From Lactococcus garvieae subsp. garvieae (lineage in GTDB: Bacteria; Bacillota; Bacilli; Lactobacillales; Streptococcaceae): DNA of 64,000 nucleotides. Position 1 is the stretch's first letter. Every line of letters starts with the position of its first letter. This document shows, one piece after another, positions 51,269 through 60,139 of the stretch. Made by a program: the position numbers and the translations under genes. Below the pieces are notes generated by a model. It had not been told where the DNA came from and did not search any database. It worked only from the letters and a program-made list of their open reading frames with translations. The DNA lies in assembly GCF_029024465.1 (NCBI RefSeq), contig NZ_CP118950.1:1364001-1428000 (forward strand), read 5' to 3'.

Positions 51269-52876
51269 ATGATTAGCCATAAAACAACACATAAAGTAAT
51301 TAGAGCTGCAGCACTAGGAATTTTACTTGGTGCGAATACCAAAGGAGTAGGAAATATCATAGTGAAAGCCAATTCCAAGCGTTCAGATGAATCTTCTTTA
51401 ATCATTCCAGCAGATTTGAGTGCAGCTCTGGAAAATGATTTTGAATATATCTTCGCATTACAAGAGAAGCTACAAGCCAGTCAAATTCAGTGGAGTCTGG
51501 ATTTAGAAATAAATTATCGCGATACTATTGATTTATACCTTCAAGAACTCTACTTATACAACCAAAAACTTAGTGAATTTAAAGCGAAGGTAGATTACTA
51601 TCAAAATGCTCAAAATTCTCTGAGTAAAGAAGAATTGGATATACTTTTTGATGGTTTAGAATTAGATTATGAGATTTTGAAAGAAGCCCATGCTCTTATT
51701 CTTGCCGACTATAACTTGCTCAACCTTATTAAAGAGCAGCGAAATCAATTCTTTGAAGGTGAGGATATCACTTCTTGGATTTTGGCGCAGATGGGCTTTG
51801 ATTACGAAAGTGGTCTACTTTACCAAGTCAATTATTCTTTTGTTCCATCAGAATGGCGACGTATCTTTGAGCAGGCAGGCAATTATAATTGGACATCTAA
51901 GGGGCATGCGGATATCTTTGATATGAGCATCTCCTTAAAAGGGAATCCCGAAAATAGTATTCCTTCCTTCTGTGCCTATTTAGGGTCTCACCACTTTGCA
52001 GGTGAAGGGACAGGGAATACAGGCGTAGGTTATCTCTTAGATGTAAGCCCTTTTGACAATGATTTTGCTTCCCAAAGTGGAAGAGATATGACACCAGAAC
52101 AATATGCTCGTATTATTTCTGCCTATAATTACTTGTACGATACTTTTGGCCAACTTGATGGCAATTATAGGGCGATTACTCAAGTGACCACATGGATGTT
52201 ACTGGATGATCAATTTACTTTTGAGACTATTCAAGAGGGAGAGGGAGGAAGCCTTGAGGTTCTGGACCAAAACAATCATATTACATCTTTTGGAGGCTTA
52301 ACACAACAAGAAAGAGAAATCATTGAAGAAACGCTGCTTGCAGTTAACCAGGGCTATCAAGGCAAAGGACAGATCTATGCTTTCTTATATCTTGTGGGTG
52401 TTGGAGAGGATGGAGAAAGTCTTGCGGATCCTATGCAAGCACAACCTCAAATTGTGCCCATCTATACAACAGATGTTCCCTTAATCGCAGATTATTTACC
52501 GCCTGAATTTGTAGAATTTAAGTCCGTACGATATAATGAGCCAAAAGAACAAGAAAAAGAAAGAGAAAAAGAAATTGTCGTCAAGAAGCAGGAAAAGAAA
52601 AAAGATGTGCCAAAACAGTTAAAAGGGGAAATACCCCTCCCTCCTTTACACATCGAAGTGAACCCTTCTGCTCCTTCCGTACAGATTTCAGAGATAAAGA
52701 TGAATCAGCTCCTTGCTGAAAATCAAAAGGTACAGGAGCTCCGAGAAGCATTACCTGAAACGGGCGAAAAAGACAAAAATCTTGTGCTAATAGGCGCAGG
52801 AACAGTAGGTTTAACTGCAGTTTTGATGGCTCTATATAGAAAAAATGAAAAAAATCGCTTTATAAATAAGAAATAA
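51269..52876 (+). CDS. LPETG-anchored surface protein with thioester domain
   Basis: This 535-residue surface protein is probably exported; the N-terminus is a weak signal sequence (AAALGILLGANTKGVGN). Residues about 50-160 are helical and probably coiled. Then comes a thioester (TED) adhesin domain: Cys in SFCAYLGSHHF (Cys near 234) and Gln in AITQVTTWMLLDD (near 303), the pair that forms the reactive Cys-Gln thioester in streptococcal adhesins. A Lys/Glu- and Pro-rich stalk (about 430-490) leads to LPETG (about 494), a hydrophobic segment and a basic tail for sortase anchoring. It may bind host proteins covalently. Confidence 0.87.
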   Translation: MISHKTTHKVIRAAALGILLGANTKGVGNIIVKANSKRSDESSLIIPADLSAALENDFEYIFALQEKLQASQIQWSLDLEINYRDTIDLYLQELYLYNQKLSEFKAKVDYYQNAQNSLSKEELDILFDGLELDYEILKEAHALILADYNLLNLIKEQRNQFFEGEDITSWILAQMGFDYESGLLYQVNYSFVPSEWRRIFEQAGNYNWTSKGHADIFDMSISLKGNPENSIPSFCAYLGSHHFAGEGTGNTGVGYLLDVSPFDNDFASQSGRDMTPEQYARIISAYNYLYDTFGQLDGNYRAITQVTTWMLLDDQFTFETIQEGEGGSLEVLDQNNHITSFGGLTQQEREIIEETLLAVNQGYQGKGQIYAFLYLVGVGEDGESLADPMQAQPQIVPIYTTDVPLIADYLPPEFVEFKSVRYNEPKEQEKEREKEIVVKKQEKKKDVPKQLKGEIPLPPLHIEVNPSAPSVQISEIKMNQLLAENQKVQELREALPETGEKDKNLVLIGAGTVGLTAVLMALYRKNEKNRFINKK

Positions 52877-52891
52877 AGTAAGGAGGCAAGT

Positions 52892-53353
52892 ATGGAGAAA
52901 CGTTCAAATTTAATTCTTGTAGCAGTTGATGGGTCAGAACAATCTTACAAAGCCGTTCAAGAGGCAAATAAAATAGCCTGCCCAGAACTCGACCGACTGA
53001 TCCTCCTTATGGTTAAGGATATGAGAAGGTTCTATGGAATTTCTAATGCAGGAGCGGAAGAAATTCCTGCGCTTGATAGGATTGCTAAACGAAGTCTCCT
53101 TGAAGCGGCGCGTCTGGTCAACCCTGAAATCACCTTTACGACCAAGGAGCTGACAGGGAATACCAAACGAAAACTTGTAGATTTTGCCAGAGAAGAGAAG
53201 GCAGATTTGATTGTTATGGGAGCAACGGGAGCTGATTTCTTTGAACATCTTCTTTTAGGTTCCGCCACACATTATGTTATTGATCATGCACCTTGTGATG
53301 TTTTGATTGTAAGGTGTATAACTTCAATTATAAACCTCCTCTACTTGAAGTAG
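52892..53353 (+). CDS. Universal stress protein (UspA family)
   Basis: This 153-residue cytoplasmic protein has LVAVDGSEQSYKAVQEA at the start and the ATP-binding loop GATGADFFEHLLLGSATHYV (about 109-128), closing with CDVLIVR. The last twelve residues (CITSIINLLYLK) are unlike the family and are encoded by the terminator hairpin, so the natural end may have been lost or the stop has shifted. It follows the adhesin by 15 nt with an AAGGAGG site and may be co-transcribed. Confidence 0.85.
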   Translation: MEKRSNLILVAVDGSEQSYKAVQEANKIACPELDRLILLMVKDMRRFYGISNAGAEEIPALDRIAKRSLLEAARLVNPEITFTTKELTGNTKRKLVDFAREEKADLIVMGATGADFFEHLLLGSATHYVIDHAPCDVLIVRCITSIINLLYLK

Positions 53354-53367
53354 GGGAGGTTTATTTC
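53330..53367 (+). terminator. Terminator overlapping the end of the UspA gene
   Basis: A 16-bp stem (ATAAACCTCCTCTACT / AGTAGGGGAGGTTTAT) has a 3-nt loop and is followed by a short T run. The UspA stop codon (53351-53353) lies in its 3' arm. Confidence 0.8.
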
Positions 53368-53396
53368 ATGGTTCTACTTAAGAAAGTATCAATGTG

Positions 53397-53615
53397 TCAA
53401 GTTCCTGCAGGAACAAAAACGGTATCGGCTTCATTTACAGAAGGTTCAAAATCTAAATTATCTTCAGAAGGCCCTATTTGACAAAGCGCTCCACCTTCTT
53501 CGAAGCGTAGAAATGGATCAATACCCTTATGGACTTCTAAGCTGATGTCATCTACAGGTAAAGCTTGTCATGATTGTTTTGTAGTCTCTCGAGTAATTCT
53601 CCTAAGTATCTCTCG
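53397..53615 (-). pseudogene. Cupin-domain protein, decayed fragment
   Basis: The minus strand encodes LEVHKGIDPFLRFEEGGALC and then EDNLDFEPS and DTVFVPAGT before a stop. This matches the middle of the small cupin family that reads GLEVHPDTDQFLRIEEG and FVPAGTWHN. A frameshift is likely near 53574, since the upstream part (YKTIMTS) continues in another frame. The C-terminal third is missing. Limits are approximate. Confidence 0.65.
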
Positions 53616-53707
53616 ATATGAAAAAATAATCTCTCTTTTGAGTAGGTTACATTATTAAAATAAACCAAATTACCAAGTACTTGTACAATAGTGCCATCTT
53701 TTATATC

Positions 53708-54672
53708 TTATTGAGATATTTTTAATAAATTCTCTGTATTTAAACGACCACCTGTTGAACAAACGTCAGTTAAAGTTTCCTTTTTATCAACGGACTTCAA
53801 TATATTTTTTTTAACTTTTCTGTAGTTAAGGCCTTATTTTGCGAAAGTGCTAATGCTACACTACCAGTAACATGTGGTGCAGCCATTGAAGTACCACTTT
53901 TGTTGCCATGTTCATTCCCTGGAAGTGTACTATATATATTATTTCCTGGAGCAAATAGGTCCACTCCCGTTTTACTATAGCTTGAACCTGAGCTTCGCTC
54001 ATCATTTTCTTTAGAGTTACCTACTGTAATCATATTAGAAATATCTAAACACCCAGGGTAACGTGGGGTAGTCGCATAGTCTTCTCCTTGATTTCCTGCT
54101 GATGTAACAAAAAGTCCCGGATAATTCTCTATCGCATCTTCAAGAGAGTGACTATAACTAGATGAACTGATACTATAGTTGACTAAAGGATAGTTTTTCT
54201 CGGTTGCCCAATTAATAGCTTTGATGAAATTTGAATTTTTTCCTTTGTTAGCATCATCTAGTACACGTAGAGGAATCATTTCAATATTCCAATTTATTCC
54301 TGAAACCCCAACTCCATTATTAGTATCAGCACCAATCGTCCCCGCAACATGTGTGTCGTGGCTATATTCATCTTTTGGATCGTCATCATCATCTACAAAA
54401 TCATATCCTTGGCTTGCATTTACGTTCCCTAATAAATCTTCATGAGTATAATCAATACCAGAATCTATAACTGCTACCTTTACTTCTGCAGATCCTGTAT
54501 TCATATCCCATGCCTGAGGCATACTAATCTTTTCTAACCCCCATAATACTTTCCAGCTTGGATCATTAGGAATAATTCGTGTATTATTAAAGAAGTTAAA
54601 TAAGTATTCATTAGACATCAATTGATGTTCAAAAATTGATTTTAGAGCGATTCTTGAAATTTTTAATTTCAA
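53708..54672 (-). pseudogene. Subtilisin-like serine protease (S8), truncated and frameshifted
   Basis: The open part (291 residues) has a full catalytic triad: Asp in AVIDSGIDYTHED (about 68-80), His in HDTHVAGTIGAD (about 105-116) and Ser in SGTSMAAPHVTGS (about 259-271). There is no signal peptide or pro-region: the frame starts shortly before the mature domain, so the 5' end is missing. After LTTEKLKKIY the frame stops, but one frame over it continues SVDKKETLTDVCSTGGRLN to a stop at 53708, as the family expects. The shift lies at the A8 run 53805-53812. Confidence 0.8.
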
Positions 54673-54746
54673 AGTGTAGCAATATAAATCTTTTGAATGA
54701 CTACAAATTTGACTACATTTTCTTTGAAAATAATAGTTGTCGGATA

Positions 54747-54785
54747 AAGAAAAAATCCAGCTTAACTTTAAGCTGGATTTTTTCT
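54747..54785. terminator. Terminator upstream of the protease fragment
   Basis: The stem AAAAAATCCAGCTTAA / TTAAGCTGGATTTTTT has T runs on both sides. It may have belonged to a gene now lost. Confidence 0.7.
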
Positions 54786-54906
54786 TTAGATATTTTAAAT
54801 ATTTCTAAAATATCTAAATCGATTTCATTTGTAGTGGAATTATCTTTTTTATTAAAACTGTGCTATCTAAAGTAGGTATGATTTTTAGTGTTCAGAAAAC
54901 CAAACT

Positions 54907-54999
54907 TTATTGACAAATCTTTTTATCATAATAAAATACCGAAGAGATTCAGTTCTCCTCGGTATTTTCATTATAGCTATAACTATTAAGTTATGAGCT
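54907..54999. repeat. Intergenic repeat copy A (terminator-bearing)
   Basis: TTATTGACAAAT, then the hairpin AAAATACCGAAGAG ... CTCCTCGGTATTTT, then AGCTATAACTATTAAG. It is about 90% like copy C (59587-59679) over about 93 bp. It stands after the ABC permease gene and can terminate it. Confidence 0.8.
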
Positions 55000-55020
55000 T
55001 AATTTTTTGCTTAAATTTTC

Positions 55021-55749
55021 TTAAACACCTTTGTGACGAATTTCATGATGCTGGGTAAGTACTAAAAGTAGAGCATAAATAATACTTGTAAGTACGAGTA
55101 AAGTAACACTTAGAGGTATAGAAGATAAAGTATTTTGTTCAGAATAGCCTAAGATATATTTTAGGAAATCAATAATATGCATTTGTACTGTTTCTCCTCC
55201 CAATTGAATAAGTATTGCTGCAACGATAGGAATGCTCATGGCCAAAAGTAATACAATTATTTTTTTTAATCCTGTAAGCATATCATTTAACGTACCAATA
55301 AGTAAACCTAAAGATGAACAAAAGAAAAACAATACAAAAAGAAGGAGTATATTTACAAATAGGTTATCATTATAGTAGAACCCTTTAGAGATTATCATTA
55401 CAGACAGATCTAGACTCTCAAATGATATTTTTGATAGAAAGAAAACTAATACTGAAGTCATAAGTGAAGTTATAGTAATACTTGTTAAATTTACTAAGAA
55501 AATATTGAAACGACTGAGACCATTCTGTATAAAAAATTTGAAATCTGACCCCCCACCGATAAATGAGATAATGATTGAAAATATTATTATAGGTATGGAA
55601 ATATCCGCAGATAAATTTGTCTTTGCTCCCGAAACCAGAATTCCAATCACAGGGAAAGCTATACCAAATAAAATCCACCAAAGAAAAAAAATTCCAAGTG
55701 AAATAATTTGTTTCAAGAGTCTATATTCTACTGCTGTTTTATATCTCAT
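55021..55749 (-). CDS. ABC transporter permease (YtrA-associated type)
   Basis: This 242-residue integral membrane protein has six predicted helices, starting LKQIISLGIFFLWWILFGIAF, with a conserved FKFFIQNGLSRFNIFLVNL loop (about 70-88). It directly follows the ATPase gene (no gap) in a GntR-ATPase-permease set. The substrate is unknown; similar small systems in Firmicutes respond to cell-envelope antibiotics. Confidence 0.8.
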   Translation of the reverse strand: MRYKTAVEYRLLKQIISLGIFFLWWILFGIAFPVIGILVSGAKTNLSADISIPIIIFSIIISFIGGGSDFKFFIQNGLSRFNIFLVNLTSITITSLMTSVLVFFLSKISFESLDLSVMIISKGFYYNDNLFVNILLLFVLFFFCSSLGLLIGTLNDMLTGLKKIIVLLLAMSIPIVAAILIQLGGETVQMHIIDFLKYILGYSEQNTLSSIPLSVTLLVLTSIIYALLLVLTQHHEIRHKGV

Positions 55750-56607
55750 CTATTTTGCCTTCTTTCTACTTGTTACTTTTTTAAAATAGTCTTGTAAACT
55801 CATTGGAGTTACTTTTATATTTCCCAGACTTTTTCTAGTTATATGTCCTTTTATATAAACTGTAGTTGCCCCACCTAATACTTCTTTATCCAACACTTGA
55901 ACATCTTTAAGAAGATCTTCTATTTCGTTGGTTGATCCAGATAAAACATATGCTTCGTAAAGTAACTGCTCAAGCTCTTTATCATCAATGATTTTCCCTT
56001 TATCAAGAATAATCACTCGTTCCAATAAATTGGATATTTCTTCAATTAAATGAGTAGAAATTACGAATGTTCGTAATCTTTCCTGGTACGTATCAAGTAA
56101 AAAATTATAAAACATTTCGCGATGATTAGCATCTAAACCTAAGACAGGCTCATCAAGAAATATATATTCACATGGAACGCATAAAGCTACGATTAGCTTT
56201 GTAATACTGCGATATCCCGTAGATAATTTATTTAAGTGCTTAGAAGGATTTAATTCAAATTCTTCTAACATCTGATGTGCCAAGTCCCAATCAAATTCAC
56301 CATAGAATTTTTCTGTTAGCTTAAATAACGAGTTTATCTTTAACTTAGAAGGGTACAAATCATCCTCACTCATTAAATATATTCTATTCAAATATTTTTC
56401 ATTATCAAATATACTTTCTCCAGAAAGCTCTACTTTTCCTGTAGTTGAGAAAATTCTATTATTAATTATATTTAATAGAGTACTTTTTCCTGCTCCATTA
56501 TTCCCCAACAATCCATAAATTTTTTGTGGCTCAATGTTAATTGAAACATTGTCTAGTATTATATTTTTTCCATATGTTTTACTTATTTCTTTTATCTTTA
56601 AACTCAT
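55750..56607 (-). CDS. ABC transporter ATP-binding protein
   Basis: This 285-residue ATPase has Walker A GLLGNNGAGKSTLLN (about 33-47), the ABC signature LSTGYRSITKL (about 131-141) and Walker B YIFLDEPVLGLDANHREM (about 152-169), followed by the switch His in VISTHLIEEIS. The signature is LSTGYR rather than LSGGQ, common in this YtrB-like class. The start overlaps the GntR gene stop by 4 nt. Confidence 0.9.
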   Translation of the reverse strand: MSLKIKEISKTYGKNIILDNVSINIEPQKIYGLLGNNGAGKSTLLNIINNRIFSTTGKVELSGESIFDNEKYLNRIYLMSEDDLYPSKLKINSLFKLTEKFYGEFDWDLAHQMLEEFELNPSKHLNKLSTGYRSITKLIVALCVPCEYIFLDEPVLGLDANHREMFYNFLLDTYQERLRTFVISTHLIEEISNLLERVIILDKGKIIDDKELEQLLYEAYVLSGSTNEIEDLLKDVQVLDKEVLGGATTVYIKGHITRKSLGNIKVTPMSLQDYFKKVTSRKKAK

Positions 56608-56972
56608 CTTTCATAACCTCCTTTAATTAATCTGATTAACTGTTCTTGAGAAATGTTTAGTTTTTGTGCTTCTTCTAAGACGCTCAACAACTTTTGATTG
56701 ATAAATTCAGTTTTTCTTTTTTCCATTAAAGTCTGTTGAGCTCCTCTTTTTACAAACATCCCAAGTCCCCTTTTTTTCTCAATTAAATTTTCTTCAACTA
56801 ATTTATTCATCCCTTTTAATATAGTCGCTGGATTTATTTTATATAATTTAGAGATTTCTGTTGTTGAAGGAATTTGAGTCCCTTCTTCATAAGAGCCATT
56901 AAATATCCCTTCTGCTATCTCATCAGCAACTTGCTGGTATAAAGGGGCGTCCCCCTCAAAATTAAAGTCCAT
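56604..56972 (-). CDS. GntR-family repressor, YtrA type
   Basis: This 122-residue protein is essentially a winged helix (PLYQQVADEIAEGIFNGSYE, about 11-30, then TTEISKLYKINPATILKGMN) with a short C-terminal helix for dimerisation, as in YtrA. It is the first gene of the ABC operon and probably represses it. Repeat copy B lies just downstream of the MucBP gene's end, on the other side of its promoter region. Confidence 0.88.
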   Translation of the reverse strand: MDFNFEGDAPLYQQVADEIAEGIFNGSYEEGTQIPSTTEISKLYKINPATILKGMNKLVEENLIEKKRGLGMFVKRGAQQTLMEKRKTEFINQKLLSVLEEAQKLNISQEQLIRLIKGGYER

Positions 56973-57065
56973 ATTACTCCTTCTTCGTTCATCGGTTAAT
57001 CACTTGTGTAACTAAGTATATAACACATTTATTAATTTGTCAACTCACAAGATTTTATCTCATTA

Positions 57066-57125
57066 AAAAAACACCGAAGAGTTGTTCATCTTTTAGGTGT
57101 TTTAGTTCATTACTATTAAGTCATG
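57066..57125. repeat. Intergenic repeat copy B (diverged)
   Basis: AACACCGAAGAG ... CTTTTAGGTGTTTT followed by ACTATTAAGTCATGA is a shorter, diverged version of copies A and C. It lies between the GntR promoter and the end of the MucBP gene and can terminate the latter. Confidence 0.6.
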
Positions 57126-57153
57126 ATTTGGTTTATATTTCAAAATCTAATTT

Positions 57154-59382
57154 TTATTTATTATTTTTAAATTTTTTGAAACGGAAAATAGAAGCAATAA
57201 GAGCAACCATTAGGAGAATTAGACCTGTCCCAACACTCATTAATGTCATTCTTTCATTTTCGCCAGTTTCAGGTAATGTATTGTGGGTTGATGAAAAAGG
57301 TACTGACTTATGAGTATTCTCTTTATGACTTGGTTTATTGTCAGCTGGAGTAGGCGTTAAAGGATTTACTTTATCTTTCGTATAAACATAGGTTACTGTT
57401 TGAGCTTTATCTGTGAAATCACCTGAGACAGCAGCACTATCTTTACCCATTTCTTTGAAGGTATAGCCATCAATATCTTTTTGTTCAGTAGTATATTTAT
57501 CACCGATATTACCAGACTTCACGATATCATCTGAAATCTTATTGCCTTCTGTGTCGACGTACTTGGCTGTCACATCAGCCGCAGCTACTGGATTCTTAGT
57601 ATAAACATAAGTAACGGTTTGATCTTTATCTGTGAAATCACCTGAGACAGCAGCACTATCTTTACCCATTTCTTTGAAGGTATAGCCATCAATATCTTTT
57701 TCTTCAGTAGTATACTTGTCACCGATATTACCAGACTTCACGACATCATCTGAAATCTTATTACCTTCTGTGTCGACGTACTTCGATATCACATCGGCTG
57801 CTTTTACTGGATTTTTTGTATAAACATAAGTCACTGTTTGGGGTGAATCTGTGAATTGACCTGTCGCATTGCCTTGTACTTCTTTGAAAGTATAACCTTC
57901 AATATCTTTTTGTTCAGTGCTGTAATTATCGCCTATTGCTCCAGATTTTACAACGTCATCCGAAATCTTATTGCCTTCCGTATCTACATACTTAACTGTT
58001 ACATCTTTACCGCTTTGTTTATCTGTTATAGTTACAGTTATACTTCTACTTGAGCTATAACCTAATGAATTTTTAACTGAATAATCAACTTGATTGAGAT
58101 AAACTCCAGAGGAATCTTTTTTAGATAATAAATCTTTATAATCTGTTATGATATTACCAGTTATATCTCCATCAATTGTATCTGTTGCTGTTACACCTGA
58201 TGTCACTTTTTCTAAGATGTTTGTTGAAGTTAACTCACCAGAGTTATATGTTTTATTATTTGCAGTAATACTTGGAAAAATAACACTGCTTCCTCGAGTT
58301 GTAAAAATATTATTTAAAGGAAAAGATTCTTCTTTTGTAATAGTGCTTGCATTTTTTATCTGCAAGGTAGAATTAGAATTATAAATATCTCCATCGTCAG
58401 TTGCTAATGAGGTTAAGTTAATCACATATTTGTGATTAACTTTAATACTTGATTGTTCTGGACTAAGAAAGACAAATGAGACACTGTGAGTACCAGTAGT
58501 TGTAACTGTATAATCGCTTGTAGGGACTACAGAACCTGTAGTTGCATCTAACACTTCAATATTATTTAGGCTGATATTTCCTAAGCCTTTAGTTGAATGA
58601 ATTTCATACGTAACTTCGTAGTGTTCATTACTATTCAATACTGTTTTTTGTTCAGGATTGATTTCAATATAATTTTGAATATCATTTGTATTCCTTGAGA
58701 AGATACCTGTACTTATATTATTAATAGATGTAGGGCTCTTGCCTACGAAAGTATTCGATAGACCACTTTTGGTAACACCCCAATACATATTCAACACACC
58801 ATAACTAGGATCTGGGTTGTCTTTTTGGGGGATTATAATCTGATCGTTATTAACAACAACATCTGTAAATGTTCCATCAGTATTTTGTGATGATACACTT
58901 ACTGGATAACTTGTGTTCTCAGGACCAATAATAGTAGTAAAAAAAGGTACTGAAATATCTGCCACTCCTATAATGTCTGCCTTTAAGGTGAAAGTAATCG
59001 TTCCTTGTTCCGCAGACACAGCAACGTCAAAAATGCTTGACAGAGTGGGGTCTGTAAAATTCCACCCACTATAATCTACTGCAGTTGGAGGAATTGCTAC
59101 GATTATCTTCGTTCCTGCAGAAATGGTATTACCTACAGTATTGGTTAAATGAATTGTTCCTGTATATTGATCCCCTGTTGAGAACTCTGTGGCATTTGCG
59201 GAATATTCAACACTACCTGCTAAAATATTTCTTACACCTTTTTCATTGACAATATTCTTGGCCATGTTTTGAACTTCATTTGAAGTATTGACAGGTAACT
59301 CTGTATTTGCCGCTGACGTAATTGATGGTATGTAGGTTAAGGATAATATACCAATAGCAAGTATATTTTTAGATTTTTTCAT
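57154..59382 (-). CDS. MucBP-repeat LPETG surface protein
   Basis: This 742-residue cell-wall protein has a signal peptide (LAIGILSLTYIPSITSAA), then a beta-rich region (about 55-330) without recognised name and an Ig/HYR-like segment (about 370-455). Three MucBP repeats of about 73 residues follow (KYVDTEGNKISDDVVKSG ... QTVTYVYTKN, about 457-675). A Pro/Lys-rich linker leads to LPETG (about 703), a hydrophobic stretch and a basic tail. MucBP repeats bind mucin or other glycans. Repeats 2 and 3 are almost identical. The start has GGGAGAAT upstream. Confidence 0.9.
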   Translation of the reverse strand: MKKSKNILAIGILSLTYIPSITSAANTELPVNTSNEVQNMAKNIVNEKGVRNILAGSVEYSANATEFSTGDQYTGTIHLTNTVGNTISAGTKIIVAIPPTAVDYSGWNFTDPTLSSIFDVAVSAEQGTITFTLKADIIGVADISVPFFTTIIGPENTSYPVSVSSQNTDGTFTDVVVNNDQIIIPQKDNPDPSYGVLNMYWGVTKSGLSNTFVGKSPTSINNISTGIFSRNTNDIQNYIEINPEQKTVLNSNEHYEVTYEIHSTKGLGNISLNNIEVLDATTGSVVPTSDYTVTTTGTHSVSFVFLSPEQSSIKVNHKYVINLTSLATDDGDIYNSNSTLQIKNASTITKEESFPLNNIFTTRGSSVIFPSITANNKTYNSGELTSTNILEKVTSGVTATDTIDGDITGNIITDYKDLLSKKDSSGVYLNQVDYSVKNSLGYSSSRSITVTITDKQSGKDVTVKYVDTEGNKISDDVVKSGAIGDNYSTEQKDIEGYTFKEVQGNATGQFTDSPQTVTYVYTKNPVKAADVISKYVDTEGNKISDDVVKSGNIGDKYTTEEKDIDGYTFKEMGKDSAAVSGDFTDKDQTVTYVYTKNPVAAADVTAKYVDTEGNKISDDIVKSGNIGDKYTTEQKDIDGYTFKEMGKDSAAVSGDFTDKAQTVTYVYTKDKVNPLTPTPADNKPSHKENTHKSVPFSSTHNTLPETGENERMTLMSVGTGLILLMVALIASIFRFKKFKNNK

Positions 59383-59586
59383 GTGTTATTCTCCCTTAAA
59401 GTATCCAAAAAAGATTCGTTTTATCTAAACTTAAAAGTGAAAATTTCCCATGGTAATCAACTTTTTGATAATATTCCTTTTACTTTATATATTTTTCACA
59501 GATGTAATGAAATTTTTAAAGATATATTGTATAATTGTATTGAAAGCGTATTATGAATACATATAAGTATCAATAAAACGAATCTT

Positions 59587-59679
59587 TTATTGACAAATGT
59601 TTTTATTATAATAAAATACCGAAGAGATTAAGTTCTCCTCGGTATTTTCGTTACAATTATAGCTATTAAGATAGAAGCT
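59587..59679. repeat. Intergenic repeat copy C (terminator-bearing)
   Basis: TTATTGACAAAT, the hairpin AAAATACCGAAGAG ... CTCCTCGGTATTTT and AGCTATTAAG, closely matching copy A in the same orientation, 4.7 kb away. Confidence 0.8.
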
Positions 59680-59730
59680 CCTAAATAAAAAATTTATTTT
59701 TTCAGAAATTACAAATCCCATTCTAAAAAT

Positions 59731-59758
59731 TTGCACATTTTTATTTTTGTGCTATAAT
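59731..59758 (+). promoter_or_regulatory. Promoter of the small membrane-protein gene
   Basis: TTGCAC, 16 bp, TATAAT. GGAGG follows about 8 nt before the TTG start at 59794. Together they support the short gene. Confidence 0.7.
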
Positions 59759-59793
59759 ATCTCCTGAAGTAAATTAAATATGGAGGATAAGGG

Positions 59794-59994
59794 TTGGAAC
59801 ACCGCATCACCATGAGTAGCATCTGGATTTTGATTATCTCTACAGGTCTAGTTTTATTTTTTTATGGAATGGATGCTCATCATTTTCTTTTAGAAATTCT
59901 AGGCGCGCTTTCTCTTTTTGGGGGAATATTTTGCGGCTTATCAGATATAGTGATTAGAATGTTAAGACGAAAACAAGGAAAACGGTACAAATAA
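59794..59994 (+). CDS. Small two-helix membrane protein, unknown
   Basis: This 66-residue protein starts with TTG. Two hydrophobic helices (IWILIISTGLVLFFYGM and FLLEILGALSLFGGIFCGLS) are followed by a basic tail (RMLRRKQGKRYK). The ribosome-binding site and promoter are good and a terminator follows at 60042-60073, so it is probably real. No family is recognised. Confidence 0.6.
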   Translation: MEHRITMSSIWILIISTGLVLFFYGMDAHHFLLEILGALSLFGGIFCGLSDIVIRMLRRKQGKRYK

Positions 59995-60041
59995 AGTGGT
60001 GGGATGATTACTTTTTTTGAATTTTATATAGAACACGAAAT

Positions 60042-60073
60042 AAAAAGCCACTGGGTACACACTCAGGGCTTTT
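60042..60073. terminator. Terminator between convergent genes
   Basis: The stem AAAAAGCC(A)CTG / CAGGGCTTTTT is flanked by A and T runs. It serves the small gene and the membrane-protein gene ending at 60140. Confidence 0.75.
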
Positions 60074-60139
60074 TATATGCTCCACCATTTTTACACTTCA
60101 ACCTTATTCCTGATGTCGTTGTTCGTGTCCGGAACCATT

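Larger units (their letters stand above)
59383..59793. other. Intergenic region between the MucBP gene and the small membrane gene
   Basis: The 411 bp hold the upstream region of the MucBP gene, repeat copy C (59587-59679) and the promoter of the small gene at 59794. No other gene was seen. Confidence 0.7.

Noticed and set aside
53797-56972. Lantibiotic/bacteriocin cluster (subtilase leader peptidase plus ABC transporter)
   Set aside because: No precursor peptide or modification enzyme was seen, the subtilase is truncated and frameshifted, and the ABC genes are of the GntR/YtrA type.
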